DNA from: Fibrobacteraceae bacterium
Lineage (GTDB): Bacteria > Fibrobacterota > Fibrobacteria > Fibrobacterales > Fibrobacteraceae
Assembly: GCA_017625775.1 (NCBI GenBank)
Contig: JAGAKE010000022.1
Span: forward strand, 1 to 52,879
Length of the DNA stretch: 52,879 bases
Direction: 5' to 3'
A program made the translations under genes and the position numbers. The stretch's first letter is position 1; the number at the start of each line of letters is the position of its first letter. The notes beneath the pieces are model-generated. The model was not told where the DNA came from. It did not search any database and was given only the letters and a program-made list of their open reading frames with translations. This document shows, piece by piece, positions 34,212 through 42,340 of the stretch.

Positions 34212-34244
34212 TTATGGTAGTGTCCATTAACAGAAGGAGTTTAT

Positions 34245-34571
34245 ATGGCAAAAAAAAGAGAAGCGACTACGTCGCAAGAAACATTGCAGTTTGATTGTCT
34301 TGCTGTAACAGATGTAACAGTCTTTCCTTTTAAGGAACCATCTCTAACAGGGAAAATCAAAGGACTTGCAAACGTTGTAATTAATGACCAGCTATTATTA
34401 CGAGGTCTTCGAATTACTGATGGCATCAATGGCTTGTTTGTTGGCTATCCTGTAGATCCTTTTTATAAAGGCGAAGAATACCGCTCTGTTTATTCCCCAA
34501 TGTCTCGGCAGTTCCGTGAACATGTGGAAAATTGCGTCCTAGAAAAATATCAGGAAGTAATAGCAGAATAA
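34245..34571 (+). CDS. spoVG: SpoVG-family regulator
   Basis: This 108-aa protein has the SpoVG core: VTDVTVFPFKEPSLTGKIKG, LANVVINDQLLLRGLRI and GLFVGYPVDPF at the C-terminal side of the beta-sheet. SpoVG proteins are small site-specific DNA/RNA-binding regulators in Firmicutes, spirochaetes and Fibrobacter relatives; the target here is unknown. AGAAGGAG lies 6 nt before the ATG. A consensus sigma-54 promoter stands about 35 bp upstream of the start, which ties expression to an activator protein. comM begins 3 nt after its stop, so the two form an operon. The name comes from sporulation in Bacillus and does not imply spores here. Confidence 0.93.
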   Translation: MAKKREATTSQETLQFDCLAVTDVTVFPFKEPSLTGKIKGLANVVINDQLLLRGLRITDGINGLFVGYPVDPFYKGEEYRSVYSPMSRQFREHVENCVLEKYQEVIAE

Positions 34572-34573
34572 TC

Positions 34574-36103
34574 ATGTTTCAGCGAATCCGTACATATTGT
34601 TTGTCTGGAATACAAGCTATTCCCGTGAGCGTAGAAGTTGATTCCTCTCCAGGACTTCCTGGATTTACATTAGTTGGGTTGCCAGATAGTGCTGTGCGAG
34701 AATCAAGAGAAAGGGTTGTTTCTGCTGTGCGATCTATTGGTCGTGTGGTGACTGGATTTCGGACAACAGTGAATCTTTCACCGGCGGATTTGCGAAAAGA
34801 AGGTGCTTCGTTAGATTTGCCGCTTGCTATTGGGCTTCTAATGGCAAGTGGTGAAATTTCTGTGCAAGAGCCATCTCGTTATGTATTTCTTGGAGAACTT
34901 TCTTTGGATGGGTTATTAAAGCCTGTTCATGGAGTGCTGTCGGTGGCGATGAGCTTGAAAAATGAGAGAGAATGCGTACTTGTAGTCCCTAAGGAAAATT
35001 TAAAAGAAGCTTCCTTAGTAGAAGGCTTGCAGGTATTAGGAGCTTCGTCGTTAGCTGAATGTATTGATTTTCTTCAAGAAGGTGGCATCTCCAGGAGCGC
35101 AATTAGCGCTCCTGGATTGCATGGTCATTCTTTAGATTTAAAAAATGAATGTCCGAATTTTGCTGATGTTGTTGGAATGGAGGGCGTCAAGCGTGCTTTA
35201 GAAATAGCGGCCGCGGGCGGTCATAATTTTTTATTAGTGGGCTCTCCTGGGGCAGGAAAAACTTTATGCGCTCGTTGTCTTCCTGGAATTTTACCAGAAA
35301 TGAGTGATGATGAAATTCTTGAAAGTACGAGAATTCATTCTTGCGCAAGATTTATGAAAGCAGAAGAATTTCGTTATATTGCAACGCGTCCATTCCGTAG
35401 TCCACATCATTCTGCTTCAATGGTGGCTTTAATAGGAGGCGGCTCTCGCTTACTTCCTGGAGAAGCGAGCCTAGCACATAATGGCGTTCTTTTCTTAGAT
35501 GAACTGCCTGAATTCAACCGAATGGCTTTAGAATCTTTACGAGAACCGATGGAAGAAGGAATAATCACGATTAGTAGAGCGTCTGGCAGAGTTGAATGGC
35601 CTGCTAGATTTATGATGGGAGCGGCGATGAATCCATGCCCATGTGGTTATGCGATGGATCCTAAAAAGGGGTGTCGGTGTTTGCCTGAAGTAAAAAAGAG
35701 GTATCGGGAGCGTGTTTCTGGTCCTTTATTAGATAGAATCGATTTGCAAGTTAGCGTTCCTCCTGTAGATCCTGAAAATTTCTTGAAAAAAGGTGCTGCA
35801 GAACCTTCTTCGGAAATACGAAAACGTGTAGTTCAAGCGAGAAAAATCCAACAAAATCGTTCTAAAATAATTCGGTGTAACGCTTATTTGTCTTCAAAAG
35901 CGGTTGTAGAAGTCGCTAGCATGAACGAATATGCAGAACGCTTTGCTGTGAATGCTGCCGAACGAATGGGGTTAAGTGCAAGAGGCTATTATAGGCTTCT
36001 AAAAGTGGCTAGAACGATCGCTGATTTACGAGGGTCTTTAGCGGTTGAAGTAGGGGATTTAGCCGAGGCTCTCCAGTATAGAACTTTACGAATAAATGAA
36101 TAA
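34574..36103 (+). CDS. comM: ComM/YifB-type Mg-chelatase-like AAA+ ATPase
   Basis: The protein of about 509 aa shows the YifB/ComM order. An N-terminal Lon-protease-like domain has PGLPGFTLVGLPDSAVRESRE and LSPADLRKEGASLDLPLAIG. The AAA+ core has Walker A GSPGAGKTLCARCLPGILP, FRSPHHSASMVALIGGG, and Walker B GVLFLDELPEFNR. A C-terminal Mg-chelatase domain has NPCPCGYAMDPKKGC with its zinc-like cysteines, LLDRIDLQVSVPPV and LSARGYYRLLKVARTIADL. ComM is a helicase that promotes branch migration in natural transformation. ATG 34574 (MFQRIRTYCLSGIQ) fits the family; the frame open from 34532 overlaps spoVG. It follows spoVG directly and probably shares its sigma-54 control. Confidence 0.93.
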   Translation: MFQRIRTYCLSGIQAIPVSVEVDSSPGLPGFTLVGLPDSAVRESRERVVSAVRSIGRVVTGFRTTVNLSPADLRKEGASLDLPLAIGLLMASGEISVQEPSRYVFLGELSLDGLLKPVHGVLSVAMSLKNERECVLVVPKENLKEASLVEGLQVLGASSLAECIDFLQEGGISRSAISAPGLHGHSLDLKNECPNFADVVGMEGVKRALEIAAAGGHNFLLVGSPGAGKTLCARCLPGILPEMSDDEILESTRIHSCARFMKAEEFRYIATRPFRSPHHSASMVALIGGGSRLLPGEASLAHNGVLFLDELPEFNRMALESLREPMEEGIITISRASGRVEWPARFMMGAAMNPCPCGYAMDPKKGCRCLPEVKKRYRERVSGPLLDRIDLQVSVPPVDPENFLKKGAAEPSSEIRKRVVQARKIQQNRSKIIRCNAYLSSKAVVEVASMNEYAERFAVNAAERMGLSARGYYRLLKVARTIADLRGSLAVEVGDLAEALQYRTLRINE

Positions 36104-36124
36104 TTTACTTGCTAGAACTTTTAG

Positions 36125-36487
36125 TTAGCGACGAACTTGTATTTCAGCCGCCGCACGAGCTCCAGGAATTGCTTCGGGTTTTTCTACGTGAAGCGAAACG
36201 GATTGGATACGAGGATAATGTTCGAGGAGAAATTTTGAAGTTTTCAAAACAAGCGTTTCTAATAATTGAAATTTTGAGTTGCAAACAAATTGACGTATTT
36301 CTTCAGCGAGAGCGGCATAGTTTACCGTACATTCAATACTTTCGGAAATTGCTGCTTTTGAAAAGTCTAGTTCTAAAGAAATATTAAGGACTATGGGTTG
36401 TGGTCGGACGCGCTCAAAAGGAAGGGTTCCGAGAATGCACTCGAAACCCAAATCTTTAATTTCAATTTTACTTTTTTCGATTACCAT
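36125..36487 (-). CDS. folB: Dihydroneopterin aldolase
   Basis: FolB cleaves 7,8-dihydroneopterin to 6-hydroxymethyl-dihydropterin in folate synthesis. The 120-aa protein has IEIKDLGFECILGTLPFERV, NYAALAEEIRQFV, FQLLETLVLKTSKFLLEH (with the substrate-binding Glu) and SVSLHVEKPEAIPGARAAAE with the catalytic Lys, all typical of the small tunnel-fold enzyme. I choose ATG 36487 (MVIEKSKIEIKDLG), which overlaps the upstream acidic-protein stop by 7 bp. The longer frame from 36538 would add 17 Cys-rich residues that are the out-of-frame shadow of that gene. It converges on comM with about 20 bp between the stops. Confidence 0.88.
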   Translation of the reverse strand: MVIEKSKIEIKDLGFECILGTLPFERVRPQPIVLNISLELDFSKAAISESIECTVNYAALAEEIRQFVCNSKFQLLETLVLKTSKFLLEHYPRIQSVSLHVEKPEAIPGARAAAEIQVRR

Positions 36488-37584
36488 ACGAAAAGAACTA
36501 CAGCAGCGGTAATAGATGCAGCGGTAACACCAAACCAAATGTTGCGAGCCATGCTGTAAGAATCCATAGTTTCTTTGTTGGTATCGCGACGATCTTCAAG
36601 AGCTTCCATTGTGAGAATTTCTTCTTCTGCACCCTGAGACAAATCAATAGAATTGTTCTTTAGGTACCAATCAACGGCGGCTTCACAATCAGCAGAGCCC
36701 TTGTCGGCGCAAGCATCGGAAACGGCATTTTTGATTTTCTTGATTAAAGATTTTTGATCGTCGTAAGCATCTCTAGCTTCGTTCGCCTTCATGTGTTGAA
36801 CTACACCAAGCACTGCGGTTGTAGCAGCAAGAGCAGACAAACCAACTGCAGTCCAGAAGCGAACTTCGTCGCCAATTCCGAAACGAGCGGTTGCGGCATC
36901 AGCAGCATCTGTAGTGGAGTATTCGTAATTGTCAGCTTCGGCATTTGTTTCATCTACATTGCCAGAAACATCGTAAGAGTAAAGAGCTTCATCCTCTTCT
37001 TCTTCGCAATCAGGATCAGTGTCGTCGCAGTATTCGTCTTCAGCGGCAGTAGAATCAGCAGCTGCTACAGCGGTTTCTTCTGTGGCTGCAGAATCTACAG
37101 GAGTTTCTGCAATAGGAGCATCGCCTTTAAGAACTACTGGAGAACCATCTACGAAAGCGATAAGAGTGGTGAGGCCTTCGGCGAAAACAGATTTTCCATC
37201 GAAATAAACTTTACCAACATCTTCTTCTGGTTTCATACCACGGCGTTCATAAAATTTTGCTTTTACTAGTTTGGAGTAATCAACGCCTTCAGCAGAAAGA
37301 GCTGTTAATGAGCTAAACTGCTCGCCAGTTTGACCCTGATATAATTGATAAGTAGTAGCTTCTTCTCCGAATGGATCTTCAAATTTTTGACGAACAAATA
37401 AACGCCCTTCTTGAATGTCAGCTACTGCAGCCGGATCGGCTGTTGTGAGTTCTCCACCAAATTCAGCTGCAATAAAGTTATCTGGTGTGCCTACATCTTG
37501 AGCTTTGAATTCTTCAACATCGTATGGACCAGCAAAGGCAACCATAGCCAATGGGCAAAGAATTGAGAAAAGAAGTTTTTTCAT
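36481..37584 (-). CDS. Exported acidic protein with two predicted C-terminal membrane segments
   Basis: A signal peptide (MKKLLFSILCPLAMVAFAG) precedes a region of about 150 residues that repeats short blocks resembling an envelope domain (LYQGQTGEQFSSLTALSA, KVYFDGKSVFAEGLTTLIAF). A strongly acidic stretch containing CDDTDPDCEEEEDEALYSYD follows. The C-terminal third has two hydrophobic segments (FWTAVGLSALAATTAVLGVV and the final IWFGVTAASITAAVVLFVW) flanking a charged helical part with two Cys. ATG 37584 is chosen because GGAG precedes it by about 6 nt and the signal peptide starts there. I do not recognise the family. It overlaps folB by 7 bp, so both are probably transcribed together. 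Confidence 0.72.
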   Translation of the reverse strand: MKKLLFSILCPLAMVAFAGPYDVEEFKAQDVGTPDNFIAAEFGGELTTADPAAVADIQEGRLFVRQKFEDPFGEEATTYQLYQGQTGEQFSSLTALSAEGVDYSKLVKAKFYERRGMKPEEDVGKVYFDGKSVFAEGLTTLIAFVDGSPVVLKGDAPIAETPVDSAATEETAVAAADSTAAEDEYCDDTDPDCEEEEDEALYSYDVSGNVDETNAEADNYEYSTTDAADAATARFGIGDEVRFWTAVGLSALAATTAVLGVVQHMKANEARDAYDDQKSLIKKIKNAVSDACADKGSADCEAAVDWYLKNNSIDLSQGAEEEILTMEALEDRRDTNKETMDSYSMARNIWFGVTAASITAAVVLFVW

Positions 37585-37682
37585 AAGTTTCTCCAAACGG
37601 ATAAAAAATCCTTAACGATTCAAATATAGATAAGGTTTGGCTAGTTTGAGTTGAAAAATACTACTTTTCGGGCGTGAAAATA

Positions 37683-38978
37683 ATGAAAAAATGTGAAAAA
37701 TACCATTGTGCCGTATTAGGCGTTAGTTATAAAACGTGTCCTGTGGCAGTTCGGGATTCTTTATCGCGAACTTTGCAAAATCCGCAGGCTATGAAATCTA
37801 TTCTAGCTTTGCCGGGCGTTTCTGAAGTCGTAGTGCTTTCTACATGTAATCGTGCTGAAATTTACATAGCGACTCCTTACCCAGAAGCTTTGGCCGATAC
37901 TTTAGTCAATTGGTGGGCTGAATATGCCAAGTTAGATTTAGAATCCATTGTTCCATATTGCTTTTATTTAATTCACGGAGAAGCAGTTTCTCATTTGTAT
38001 GCAGTGGTTTCTTCCATAGATAGTCTAGTGTTAGGAGAAAACCAAATTTTAGGGCAAGTACGAGAAGCTTTTAGGCAAGCTCAAGACATGAAAACCGTTG
38101 GCGTGCTTTTAAATCATTTATTTCAAAGTGCTCTTTCGCTTGGTAAGCAAATCCGTGAAGAAACTGGGATTGGCGATGGAACGGTTTCTGTGGCGCACGC
38201 CGCTATGGAACTTTGCAAGCGAGAACTTGGTTCACTCAGTTCTTGTCGAGTAGGAATTCTTGGTTTAGGAGAAATGGGGCATTTAGCCACCACTACCTTT
38301 GCCGCAGAAGAAATAAAAGAATTTGCGTTTTTTAACAGAACTTTCAAAAAAGCAGAAGATTTTGCTTGTGAGTATGGTGGTAAAGCATATGAGTTATCAT
38401 CGCTTGTTCAGGAATTACCTCAACTAGATGTTTTAGTAGCTTGTGCTTCTTCAGAGCAATTTCTATTAAAAGCAAAAGAAGTTCCAAATGCAATGCGCTC
38501 AAATTTACTCATCGTTGATATCGCATCTCCAAGAAATATTGATCCATTGATAGGGGCTTATCCAGGCGTTCGTTTATTCAGTATTGATGATTTAAATAGA
38601 GTAGTAGAACGTAACCGAGAAAAGCGTCGTCTCGCGGCTGAAAAAGCTAGAGCAATTATTGAACATTCCGTTTTCGATTTTCGGGAATGGTTTGTGTCGC
38701 GGGATTTAACGCCACTTTTAGTTCAAATGCAGGAATACCATTCTCTTGTAGGTCAAATGGTTTTGAATAAATGGGAAAGTAAAGTTTCTTCAGAAGAGTG
38801 GAATCATTTAAAGCGTTTTGAAGAAGAATTAAGAAAAAAAATTCTTCATGTTCCATTTGCTGAATTAAAACACTTAAGTGCAGCAGGAATGGGGCTTGAA
38901 AGTCAACTTATTCTTGAAAAACTTTATCCAGTTCAAAATATGGATGAAAAGTTTTTGACAGGAGAATCAGATGCTTGA
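37683..38978 (+). CDS. hemA: Glutamyl-tRNA reductase
   Basis: HemA reduces Glu-tRNA to glutamate-1-semialdehyde, the committed step of C5-pathway haem synthesis. The protein has VLSTCNRAEIY with the catalytic Cys near residue 50, SSIDSLVLGENQILGQVREAF, the NADPH-binding GILGLGEMG, DIASPRNIDP, and the helical dimer domain (DDLNRVVERNREKRR). The 431-aa length is normal. ATG 37683 is preferred; an upstream GTG (37674) is possible. It leads a hemA-hemC-hemD operon and overlaps hemC by 8 bp. It diverges from the acidic-protein gene across a 90-bp intergenic gap that must hold both promoters. Confidence 0.95.
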   Translation: MKKCEKYHCAVLGVSYKTCPVAVRDSLSRTLQNPQAMKSILALPGVSEVVVLSTCNRAEIYIATPYPEALADTLVNWWAEYAKLDLESIVPYCFYLIHGEAVSHLYAVVSSIDSLVLGENQILGQVREAFRQAQDMKTVGVLLNHLFQSALSLGKQIREETGIGDGTVSVAHAAMELCKRELGSLSSCRVGILGLGEMGHLATTTFAAEEIKEFAFFNRTFKKAEDFACEYGGKAYELSSLVQELPQLDVLVACASSEQFLLKAKEVPNAMRSNLLIVDIASPRNIDPLIGAYPGVRLFSIDDLNRVVERNREKRRLAAEKARAIIEHSVFDFREWFVSRDLTPLLVQMQEYHSLVGQMVLNKWESKVSSEEWNHLKRFEEELRKKILHVPFAELKHLSAAGMGLESQLILEKLYPVQNMDEKFLTGESDA

Positions 38979-39939
38979 GAAAAAAGTTTTGAATTTAGGA
39001 ACTCGATCAAGCCCATTAGCAATGGCTCAAGCAAATTTAGCCAAAGCGGCAATCAAAAATCAATTCCCAGAATTAGAAATAAATATTTGCCCTGTTCATA
39101 CTTCAGGCGATAAAGATAGAGTCAGGTCTCTTGTTCAATTTGGTGGTACAGGCGTTTTTGTAAAAGAGTTAGAAGAAGAGCTACTAGAAGGAAATATTGA
39201 TTTTGCAGTTCATTCTTTGAAAGATGTTCCAGAAGCAACAGATTCTCGCTTGGAATTGGTTGGTTTTTTGCCAAGAGCAACTCCTTTCGATGTTTTAGTT
39301 GCAGGCAATAAAACTTTTGAATCTTTGCCAAAAGGTGCCAAAGTAGGAACGGGTTCTCCAAGGCGAGTGCTGCAATTACGAGCGAAACGCCCTGATCTTT
39401 GTTGCTTAGATTTACGCGGGAATTTGGAATCTCGTATCGCGAAAGTAAAGAATGGTGAATTAGATGCTATTCTTTTAGGAGCCGCTGGCTTAGAACGTTT
39501 GGGGTTATCTCAAGAAATTTCTGAAATATTTTCTCCTGAGGTTTTAACACCTGCTGTTGGGCAAGGAATTGTTGCTTTTCAATGTTGTAAAGATAATTCA
39601 TTTGTTCGAAATGTTTTAGAAAAAGCTTCTAATCCAGAAGCGGCGTTAGCCGCTAAATTAGAGCGTTCTTGGATGAATTCTCTCGGTGGTGGTTGCAGAG
39701 TTCCAATGGCTGCTTTTGCAAATGTTTCAGAAACTCAGGTGGAGTTTTTTGCTTATTTAGCAAACCCGAATTCTAGTGAGTTTATCCGTGAAAAAATTTG
39801 CTGGAATCGGGATTCTAATTTGCAAGAAAATCTAAAAGAATTTTTGACTTATTTTATCGCTGAATGTAACCAAAGAAATATTCCTTTGCCTCGAGATGTT
39901 CACGAACACGCTTTGCTTCACTTTTGGGGAAAACTTTAA
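38971..39939 (+). CDS. hemC: Porphobilinogen deaminase (hydroxymethylbilane synthase)
   Basis: HemC joins four porphobilinogens into hydroxymethylbilane. The 322-aa protein begins LGTRSSPLAMAQANLAK. It contains FVHSLKDVP-like FAVHSLKDVPEA, GAKVGTGSPRRVLQLRA with the Arg-rich substrate site, LDLRGNLESRIAKV, and SLGGGCRVPMAA with the Cys that carries the dipyrromethane cofactor. AGGAG lies about 7 nt before the ATG, which is inside hemA and overlaps its stop. The hemD frame follows at once, so the three haem genes form one coupled unit. Confidence 0.95.
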   Translation: MLEKKVLNLGTRSSPLAMAQANLAKAAIKNQFPELEINICPVHTSGDKDRVRSLVQFGGTGVFVKELEEELLEGNIDFAVHSLKDVPEATDSRLELVGFLPRATPFDVLVAGNKTFESLPKGAKVGTGSPRRVLQLRAKRPDLCCLDLRGNLESRIAKVKNGELDAILLGAAGLERLGLSQEISEIFSPEVLTPAVGQGIVAFQCCKDNSFVRNVLEKASNPEAALAAKLERSWMNSLGGGCRVPMAAFANVSETQVEFFAYLANPNSSEFIREKICWNRDSNLQENLKEFLTYFIAECNQRNIPLPRDVHEHALLHFWGKL

Positions 39940-39944
39940 TTTAT

Positions 39945-40592
39945 ATGTGGTGGGTTGAAACGGGTTTGAAAGTTCCAACAGAACGCTTTATAGAAAAGGC
40001 TAAACAGGCGAGTGCATTGCTTGTGCATATTCCTGTTTTGGAAGTAGAATCATTGAATCCAACTGTAGATATTTCTTCTTTTGAAGCCGCATTTGTAGGT
40101 AGTCCCAGAGCGGCTCAATATGCAGTTGAATTATTAAAAACGTTTACTGGCAATCTTTTTGCGGTAGGGCAAGGCACGCAAGACGCTCTAAAAAAATTAG
40201 GTTTTGAATCTAAAACTTTTGCTTCTGATAATAACGACGGAGCGTATGCTTTTTTGACTTCTTTATCAAGTGAAAATGGTGGTAAAATACCGTATTCGCA
40301 AATCGCTTGGATTTCAGCAGAAGAAACTGCTGCTGATTTATCATTTTTGACAGAATTATTTAAAGTGAAAATTGTTCAGATTCCAGTATATCGGACATTT
40401 CCCTCTGAAATAGCAGAAAAAAAACTTTTGGCTTTAGAATCTCCAAAAATTATAATTGTAAGAAGCGGTAAGGCTGCTAAAGCAATTTTAAATGTTTTAA
40501 CTCAAGAAGATTCTATCGTGGCATACGGAACTTCAACAAAAAAAGCGCTGAATGAATTTGAAATTTCGTATATTGACGGAGATTCCTGGTAA
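39945..40592 (+). CDS. hemD: Uroporphyrinogen-III synthase
   Basis: HemD inverts ring D and closes hydroxymethylbilane to uroporphyrinogen III. Members diverge strongly, so the call leans on context and on matching blocks: AFVGSPRAAQYAVELL, NLFAVGQGTQDALKKLGFES, IAWISAEETAADLSFL, VQIPVYRTFPSE and IIVRSGKAAKAIL, then YGTSTKKALNEF, which follow the two-lobed HemD fold. ATG 39945, 6 bp after the hemC stop, is preferred. A TTG at 39924 would overlap hemC by 16 bp. At 215 aa it is slightly shorter than the typical 240-260. Confidence 0.82.
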   Translation: MWWVETGLKVPTERFIEKAKQASALLVHIPVLEVESLNPTVDISSFEAAFVGSPRAAQYAVELLKTFTGNLFAVGQGTQDALKKLGFESKTFASDNNDGAYAFLTSLSSENGGKIPYSQIAWISAEETAADLSFLTELFKVKIVQIPVYRTFPSEIAEKKLLALESPKIIIVRSGKAAKAILNVLTQEDSIVAYGTSTKKALNEFEISYIDGDSW

Positions 40593-40642
40593 GAATTTTC
40601 TATTTTAAAACTATAATTCAACAATAACAAAAGGCTAAAAAA

Positions 40643-41887
40643 ATGGCAAAACTTTCTATTGAAGATTTGGAACTCGCCGGCAAGCGCGTGTTCATTCGTG
40701 TTGATTTTAACGTTCCTCAAGATAAAGTGACTGGGGAAATCACAAATACAAAGCGTATTGAAGCTGCACTCCCAACAATCCAGTACGCTTTGGATAAAGG
40801 TGCTTCTGTTGTTTTGGCTTCACACCTTGGTCGTCCAAATGGTCAAGTGACTCCTAAGTTCTCCCTTGCTCCTGTTGCAAAAAAACTTGAAGAACTCATT
40901 GGTCGTCCAGTAAAATTCTTAAACGATTGCGTTGGTGCAGAAGTTGAAGCTGCATGTGCAGAAGCTAAACCAGGTGATATCATTCTCCTTGAAAACCTCC
41001 GTTTCCATATTGAAGAAGAAGGAAAGGCAAAAGACGCAGAAGGTAACAAGATTAAGGCCGACAAGGAAGCTGTTGCTCAATTCCGCGCCTCTCTCACAAA
41101 ACTTGCAGATGTTTATGTAAACGATGCTTTTGGTACAGCTCATCGTGACCACTCTTCTATGACTGGCGTTGCTCTTCCTCAGAAGGCAGCTGGTTTCTTG
41201 ATGAACAAGGAATTAAAAGCTTTCGACCAAGTTTTGAATAATCCTCCACGTCCATTCCTTGCTATTCTAGGTGGCGCTAAGGTTGCAGATAAAATTCAAC
41301 TCATCAATAACCTTCTTGATAAAGCCGACGAAATTATTATTGGCGGTGGCATGGCCTTTACATTTAAAAAGGTTCTCGATAATATTGAAATTGGTTCTTC
41401 TTTGTTCGATGAAGAAGGTGCAAAGCTTGTGCCAGAATTGATGGCTAAAGCAGAAAAAGCTGGCAAGAAAATTATTCTTCCAGTTGATTACATTGCTGCA
41501 GACAAGTTTGCTGCCGATGCCGAAACTAAAGCCGTTTCTGATGCAGAAGGAATTCCTGCTGGCTGGATGGGCTTAGATGTTGGCGCTGAATCTGCAAAGC
41601 TTTTTGTAGATGCTATTAAGCGTGCAAAGACAATCGTTTGGAATGGTCCTGCGGGCGTTTTTGAATTTGAAGCTTTTGAAAAGGCTACAAAGGCTATGGC
41701 TGATGCAATCGTAGAAGCTACTGCTGCCGGAGCAATCACTGTAATTGGTGGTGGCGATACAGCAACTGCTGCAAAGAAATACGGTGCCGATAAGAAAGTA
41801 ACGCACACTTCAACTGGTGGCGGAGCTTCTCTTGAACTCCTTGAAGGTAAGGTGTTGCCAGGCGTTGCCGTTCTTACTGATAAGTAA
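40643..41887 (+). CDS. pgk: Phosphoglycerate kinase
   Basis: This glycolytic enzyme transfers phosphate from 1,3-bisphosphoglycerate to ADP. The 414-aa protein has [78 protein letters not shown] and [15 protein letters not shown], which make up both substrate lobes and the nucleotide site. AAGG lies 8 nt before the ATG. Its codon use (frequent GCA/GCT, AAG, CTC/CTT) is more biased than that of neighbours, as expected for a highly expressed gene. It follows hemD by 50 bp and ends before two hairpin terminators. Confidence 0.97.
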   Translation: MAKLSIEDLELAGKRVFIRVDFNVPQDKVTGEITNTKRIEAALPTIQYALDKGASVVLASHLGRPNGQVTPKFSLAPVAKKLEELIGRPVKFLNDCVGAEVEAACAEAKPGDIILLENLRFHIEEEGKAKDAEGNKIKADKEAVAQFRASLTKLADVYVNDAFGTAHRDHSSMTGVALPQKAAGFLMNKELKAFDQVLNNPPRPFLAILGGAKVADKIQLINNLLDKADEIIIGGGMAFTFKKVLDNIEIGSSLFDEEGAKLVPELMAKAEKAGKKIILPVDYIAADKFAADAETKAVSDAEGIPAGWMGLDVGAESAKLFVDAIKRAKTIVWNGPAGVFEFEAFEKATKAMADAIVEATAAGAITVIGGGDTATAAKKYGADKKVTHTSTGGGASLELLEGKVLPGVAVLTDK

Positions 41888-41909
41888 AATCTTTATACAA
41901 ATTAGGAAC

Positions 41910-41931
41910 GGGCGCATCCCGCGCCCTTCTT
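41910..41931 (+). terminator. Rho-independent terminator of pgk
   Basis: GGGCGC (41910-41915) pairs with GCGCCC (41921-41926) around ATCCC, followed by TTCTT. It lies about 22 bp after the pgk stop. The GC-rich stem in an AT-rich gap and the T-rich tail fit an intrinsic terminator. Confidence 0.72.
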
Positions 41932-41933
41932 AT

Positions 41934-41960
41934 GTCATCCCTGCGAAGGCGGAGATCTCC
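41934..41960 (+). repeat. Dispersed palindromic intergenic repeat (GTCATCCCTGCGAAGGCGGAG type)
   Basis: GTCATCCCTGCGAAGGCGG followed by AGATCTCC is a close variant of the short GTCATTCCCGCGAAGGCGGGAATC palindrome that recurs between genes in many bacterial genomes. Only one copy lies in this window, so the family in this genome is inferred. Confidence 0.6.
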
Positions 41961-41965
41961 CTTTC

Positions 41966-41999
41966 AAAGAGGACTGTCCAAAAGGCAGTTCTCTTTTTA
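41966..41999 (+). terminator. Second terminator hairpin downstream of pgk
   Basis: AAAGAGGACTG (41966-41976) pairs with CAGTTCTCTTT (41986-41996, one G-T pair) across a 9-nt loop, and the T-rich TTTTTAT follows. It lies after the palindromic repeat and insulates pgk from the Rhs operon. Confidence 0.8.
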
Positions 42000-42082
42000 T
42001 GTTGGGGGTGAAGAATCGCTTACTTTTGATTGATTTATGATCAATAATGTCTGTTCGGTAAAAAAGAGATTATATTTAAATT

Positions 42083-42340
42083 ATGAAATTGCTTATTCTA
42101 TCTTTAATTTTTGCGACAATCTCCTTTGCGTCAACGGATTCTTTGCGTGTTCAGGCTCCGTTGCCAGATTCGGTTGTTCAAGAGATAAAAAAAGAGCAGA
42201 GAATTGAACAATTGAATGCCCAAATTGCAAAGATGAAGAATGTCTCCGAATGCAATAAGATCAAAAAGGCTAACGCAAAGGAAAAAGAGTATTGCCGTAC
42301 TCGTTTTCTGATACTTCATCCAGAGTTTGAAGAAGAATGA
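42083..42340 (+). CDS. Small exported protein heading the Rhs operon
   Basis: This 85-aa protein has a signal peptide (MKLLILSLIFATISFAS) and then PLPDSVVQEIKKEQRIEQLN, a charged helical stretch likely to form a coiled coil. A short Cys-containing tail (SECNKIKK, EYCRTRF) follows. The family is unknown. The same PDSV-x2-E-x3-E-x-RIE-x-LN-x-QI pattern recurs in the lipoprotein at the right end of the window, so it is probably a standard part of this Rhs cassette. Its stop overlaps the first Rhs gene (ATGA), so translation is coupled. A role as chaperone or adaptor is a guess. Confidence 0.75.
   Translation: MKLLILSLIFATISFASTDSLRVQAPLPDSVVQEIKKEQRIEQLNAQIAKMKNVSECNKIKKANAKEKEYCRTRFLILHPEFEEE

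Noticed and set aside
36109..36387. 92-aa plus-strand open frame after comM
   Set aside because: It lies antisense to folB, which has clear family motifs; this frame is its shadow.
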